DNA of 64,000 bases. Origin: DASZQY01 sp963843565 (lineage in GTDB: Bacteria > Pseudomonadota > Alphaproteobacteria > Rhizobiales > Kaistiaceae). Both the position numbers and the translations under genes were made by a program. Below, one piece after another: positions 63,537 to 64,000 of this stretch (position 1 is its first letter; every line of letters begins with the position of its first letter). The stretch spans positions 806,001 to 870,000 of the forward strand of contig CAWJKY010000003.1 of assembly GCA_963843565.1 (NCBI GenBank). The letters are read 5' to 3'. The notes under the pieces were generated by a model. That model had not been told where the DNA came from. It searched no databases and worked only from the letters and a program-made list of their open reading frames with translations.

Positions 63537-64000
63537 CTATGTCGGGTTGAAGAGCATGCCGTCGGGCGCGAACAACGGCTGGTATTGCCCGCAGAGGGCT
63601 GAAAAGTTCGGGGGGACCGTGTTCGTCGCCCGCGTAGAGAAAGCGTCCACTTTGTCTCTAATCGACTGAACGATGCGCTGGGTATCAAACAGGCTGTCGA
63701 GTTTAGGCGTGTCGAGGTAGTTTAGCACGTTCGTGATGTTCTTCATCTCGGAGGCGTTTACGAACTGAACCGGAATCGACACCAGCGCCAGCAGGTTCGC
63801 CCGACCGTTGTCGCTGATGTCGCTGTAGTAGAGGTAGTCCTCGGGAACGCAGATTGTGGTTTCGTCGATGACGTTTCCAAGCACGAGCGTGGCGCTCAGC
63901 CGCGCTTCGCGCGTCTCGCTTATTGCCGAGAGTGCGAGCACCGATATCTCGGCCAAGGTCTGTCGACGCCGGAATAACGCAATTGCCGGGTCGCCGATGT
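63537..64000 (-). CDS. Unidentified protein, 5' end cut by window edge, lower GC
   Basis: The last 154 codons of a gene whose start is beyond base 64000; the frame is open to the edge (an in-frame TTG at 63956 is not a convincing start). Segments include LSAISETREARLSATLVLGNV, ICVPEDYLYYSDISDNGRAN and DAFSTRATNTVPPNF, with scattered Cys and Tyr but no motif that I recognise. Composition is visibly lower in GC than the rest of the window. The 143-base gap before it (63394-63536) shows no clear terminator. Family unknown. Confidence 0.55.
   Translation of the reverse strand, partial: IGDPAIALFRRRQTLAEISVLALSAISETREARLSATLVLGNVIDETTICVPEDYLYYSDISDNGRANLLALVSIPVQFVNASEMKNITNVLNYLDTPKLDSLFDTQRIVQSIRDKVDAFSTRATNTVPPNFSALCGQYQPLFAPDGMLFNPT

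Overview
The window is a high-GC, densely packed piece of an alphaproteobacterial chromosome, most likely from the order Hyphomicrobiales (Rhizobiales). The grounds are the conserved block surE-serS-tatCBA-scpBA-nagZ-SPOR-argS-dgt-erpA, an ExoR-like SEL1-repeat protein, a divergent isocitrate lyase / XRE-ScfR-type regulator pair, an Omp25/31-like porin and a SUF-type iron-sulfur operon. Almost everything is chromosomal housekeeping. There is no phage, IS element, CRISPR array, rRNA or tRNA that I can support. Short translationally coupled overlaps (ATGA, GTGA) are very common.

Layout. 1-10.4 kb, minus strand: surE (cut by the edge), serS with an unusual internal insertion, a palindromic repeat, the Tat translocase, condensin partners ScpA/ScpB, NagZ, a SPOR-domain division protein and ArgS. 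10.6-13.7 kb, plus strand: a FIST sensor overlapping a PAS-GGDEF-EAL protein. 13.7-24 kb: dgt, erpA, a glyoxalase-fold protein with a histone-like tail, AMP nucleosidase, an MFS exporter, OsmC, exonuclease III, small exported and membrane proteins, ExoR-like protein and IlvD. 24.3-37.4 kb: a small CcoN-like membrane protein, GST, DUF4170, AceA and its divergent regulator, a thioredoxin-fold protein, ParE, a GFA protein, a porin, a DEAD-box helicase, TfoX and an RhlA-like acyltransferase.

37.4-48 kb is a long minus-strand SUF operon: hemolysin-III protein, IscS-like desulfurase, SufB, a two-helix membrane protein, two tandem cupins (the first with a one-base frameshift), SufC, SufD, SufS, SufT, a secreted GH10 xylanase, SufA and an ICMT-type methyltransferase. 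48.2-52.3 kb holds an alpha/beta hydrolase, a lower-GC pair of orphan envelope genes, a CPA1 antiporter and a small secreted repeat protein. 52.2-56 kb is the operon anmK-lpxD-like-ACP-ketoacyl synthase, whose last two genes resemble NodF/NodE. 56-64 kb holds tyrS, a large AsmA/YhdP-like protein, a one-cysteine Bcp, an M23 endopeptidase-like protein, a small membrane protein and an unidentified lower-GC gene running off the right edge.

Most worth a second look: the cupin pair, membrane protein and xylanase inside the SUF operon, with the cupin frameshift; the NodFE-like/LpxD-like cluster; the SerRS insertion; the RhlA-like protein; the FIST/c-di-GMP pair; the small protein with duplicated LGxT...WD repeats; and the dyad between aceA and its regulator. 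I cannot claim any of these as a proven new system.
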